A stretch of DNA of 6,621 bases from Paracoccaceae bacterium (GTDB taxonomy: Bacteria; Pseudomonadota; Alphaproteobacteria; Rhodobacterales; Rhodobacteraceae), in contig NVQY01000213.1 of NCBI GenBank assembly GCA_002400675.1, positions 1 to 6,621 on the forward strand, given 5' to 3'. Under the pieces are notes generated by a model. That model worked only from the letters and a program-made list of their open reading frames with translations. It was not told where the DNA came from and ran no database searches. Of the stretch, positions 6,036 to 6,621 are shown one piece after another (the first letter of the stretch is position 1; every line of letters starts with the position of its first letter). A program made the translations under genes and the position numbers.

Positions 6036-6621
6036 TTAGTTGCCGGCGCTTTCCATCTTGCGGTGCGAAATTACTTCTTCCAGCCAGCCAAGCCGCATCT
6101 CGGGCACCGAACTTAGCAATAGGTCGGTGTAGTCGTCGAACGGGGGCGCGAGCACTTCGGATTTGGGGCCATAGCGGACAACTTGTCCCTGATACATCAC
6201 AGCAATGGAATCGGCGATGGCGCGCACCGTGGCCAGATCGTGGGTGATGAACAGATAGGCGACGTTTTCGACTTTTTGCAGGTCCAGAAGAAGCTTCAGG
6301 ATGCCATCGGCCACCAGCGGGTCAAGCGCGCTTGTCACCTCGTCGCAGATGATCATCTTGGGCTTGGCCGCCAGCGAGCGGGCAATGCAGACGCGCTGTT
6401 TTTGTCCGCCGGATAGGGTTACGCCGCGTTCGCCTATCATGGTTTCAAACCCCTGTTCAAGTTCCATAATGTTGCTGTAAACTGCTGCATCTTTGGCAGC
6501 TTGTTCAACGGCAGGCATATCCAGTACATCGGCACTAAAAGCAATGTTATGCGATATCTTATCAGAGAATAGGAAAACTTCTTGCGGTACAAAGCCAATT
6601 TGCGAGCGGTAATTATTAAGG
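6036..6621 (-). CDS. ABC transporter ATPase, partial; hybrid of exporter-type N-terminal part and peptide-importer-type C-terminal part
   Basis: The frame is open from the right edge to TAA at 6036-6038, giving 194 visible codons; the 5' end, with Walker A, is outside. An internal Met codon at 6516-6518 is not the start. The reading starts LNNYRSQIGFVPQEVFLFSD with the Q-loop, followed by [14 protein letters not shown] (signature LSGGQKQR at 6393-6416), which is MsbA-type exporter sequence and resembles Bacteroidota homologues. From VCIARSLAAK onward it is peptide-importer (DppD/DppF, OppD/OppF) sequence: Walker B MIICDE with Glu at 6339-6341, TSALDPLVADGIL, H-loop FITHD with His at 6240-6242, and a tail ending MRLGWLEEVISHRKMESAGN. 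Real exporters would have DEATSALD, and real importers RYPHELSGGQ or similar without GERG. Base composition changes at the same place, about 58% G+C below 6420 and 44% above (hand count). The C-terminal part probably belongs to a dipeptide/oligopeptide importer in the Rhodobacterales host. The N-terminal part may be foreign or an assembly chimera. Confidence 0.85.
   Translation of the reverse strand, partial: LNNYRSQIGFVPQEVFLFSDKISHNIAFSADVLDMPAVEQAAKDAAVYSNIMELEQGFETMIGERGVTLSGGQKQRVCIARSLAAKPKMIICDEVTSALDPLVADGILKLLLDLQKVENVAYLFITHDLATVRAIADSIAVMYQGQVVRYGPKSEVLAPPFDDYTDLLLSSVPEMRLGWLEEVISHRKMESAGN

Overview
The window looks like chromosomal DNA from a Rhodobacterales (Roseobacter-type) alphaproteobacterium. 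This placement rests on high G+C coding DNA, the character of the proteins, and tightly packed same-strand gene pairs. It is an inference from protein style, not from a marker gene. No RNA gene, insertion sequence, CRISPR array or phage gene is visible, and no gene-free stretch exceeds about 205 bases.

Layout, left to right. (1) The 3' end of an ABC exporter (ABCB/MsbA-like) ATPase domain on the + strand, cut by the window edge and followed by an AT-rich perfect palindrome. (2) A + strand two-gene unit: a roughly 630-residue AMP-forming acyl-CoA synthetase whose end overlaps the start of an HSL-family alpha/beta hydrolase. (3) Convergent with it, with only 17 bases between, a - strand 12-helix APC-superfamily permease carrying an unusual Met/His/Asp-rich tail. 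(4) Upstream of the permease on the same strand, a short alkaline-phosphatase-superfamily enzyme of the nucleotide pyrophosphatase/phosphodiesterase type. (5) A large imperfect inverted repeat (5940-6023). (6) The 3' part of an ABC ATPase gene on the - strand, cut by the right edge.

Functionally, the ligase and hydrolase look like a co-translated pair in carboxylic or fatty acid/ester metabolism. The - strand genes combine amino-acid-type transport, phosphoester cleavage and, judged by its C-terminal half, a peptide-importer ATPase. A shared pathway for these three cannot be shown.

The strongest anomaly is the right-edge ABC ATPase. Its C-terminal half is a Dpp/Opp-type peptide importer ATPase in about 58% G+C DNA. 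Its N-terminal visible part is a Bacteroidota-like MsbA-type exporter in about 44% G+C DNA. The two join within the shared LSGGQKQR signature. This is either a recombinant gene or, more probably, an assembly chimera. The other points worth following are the large inverted repeat, the AT-rich palindrome and the metal-binding-like tail of the permease.
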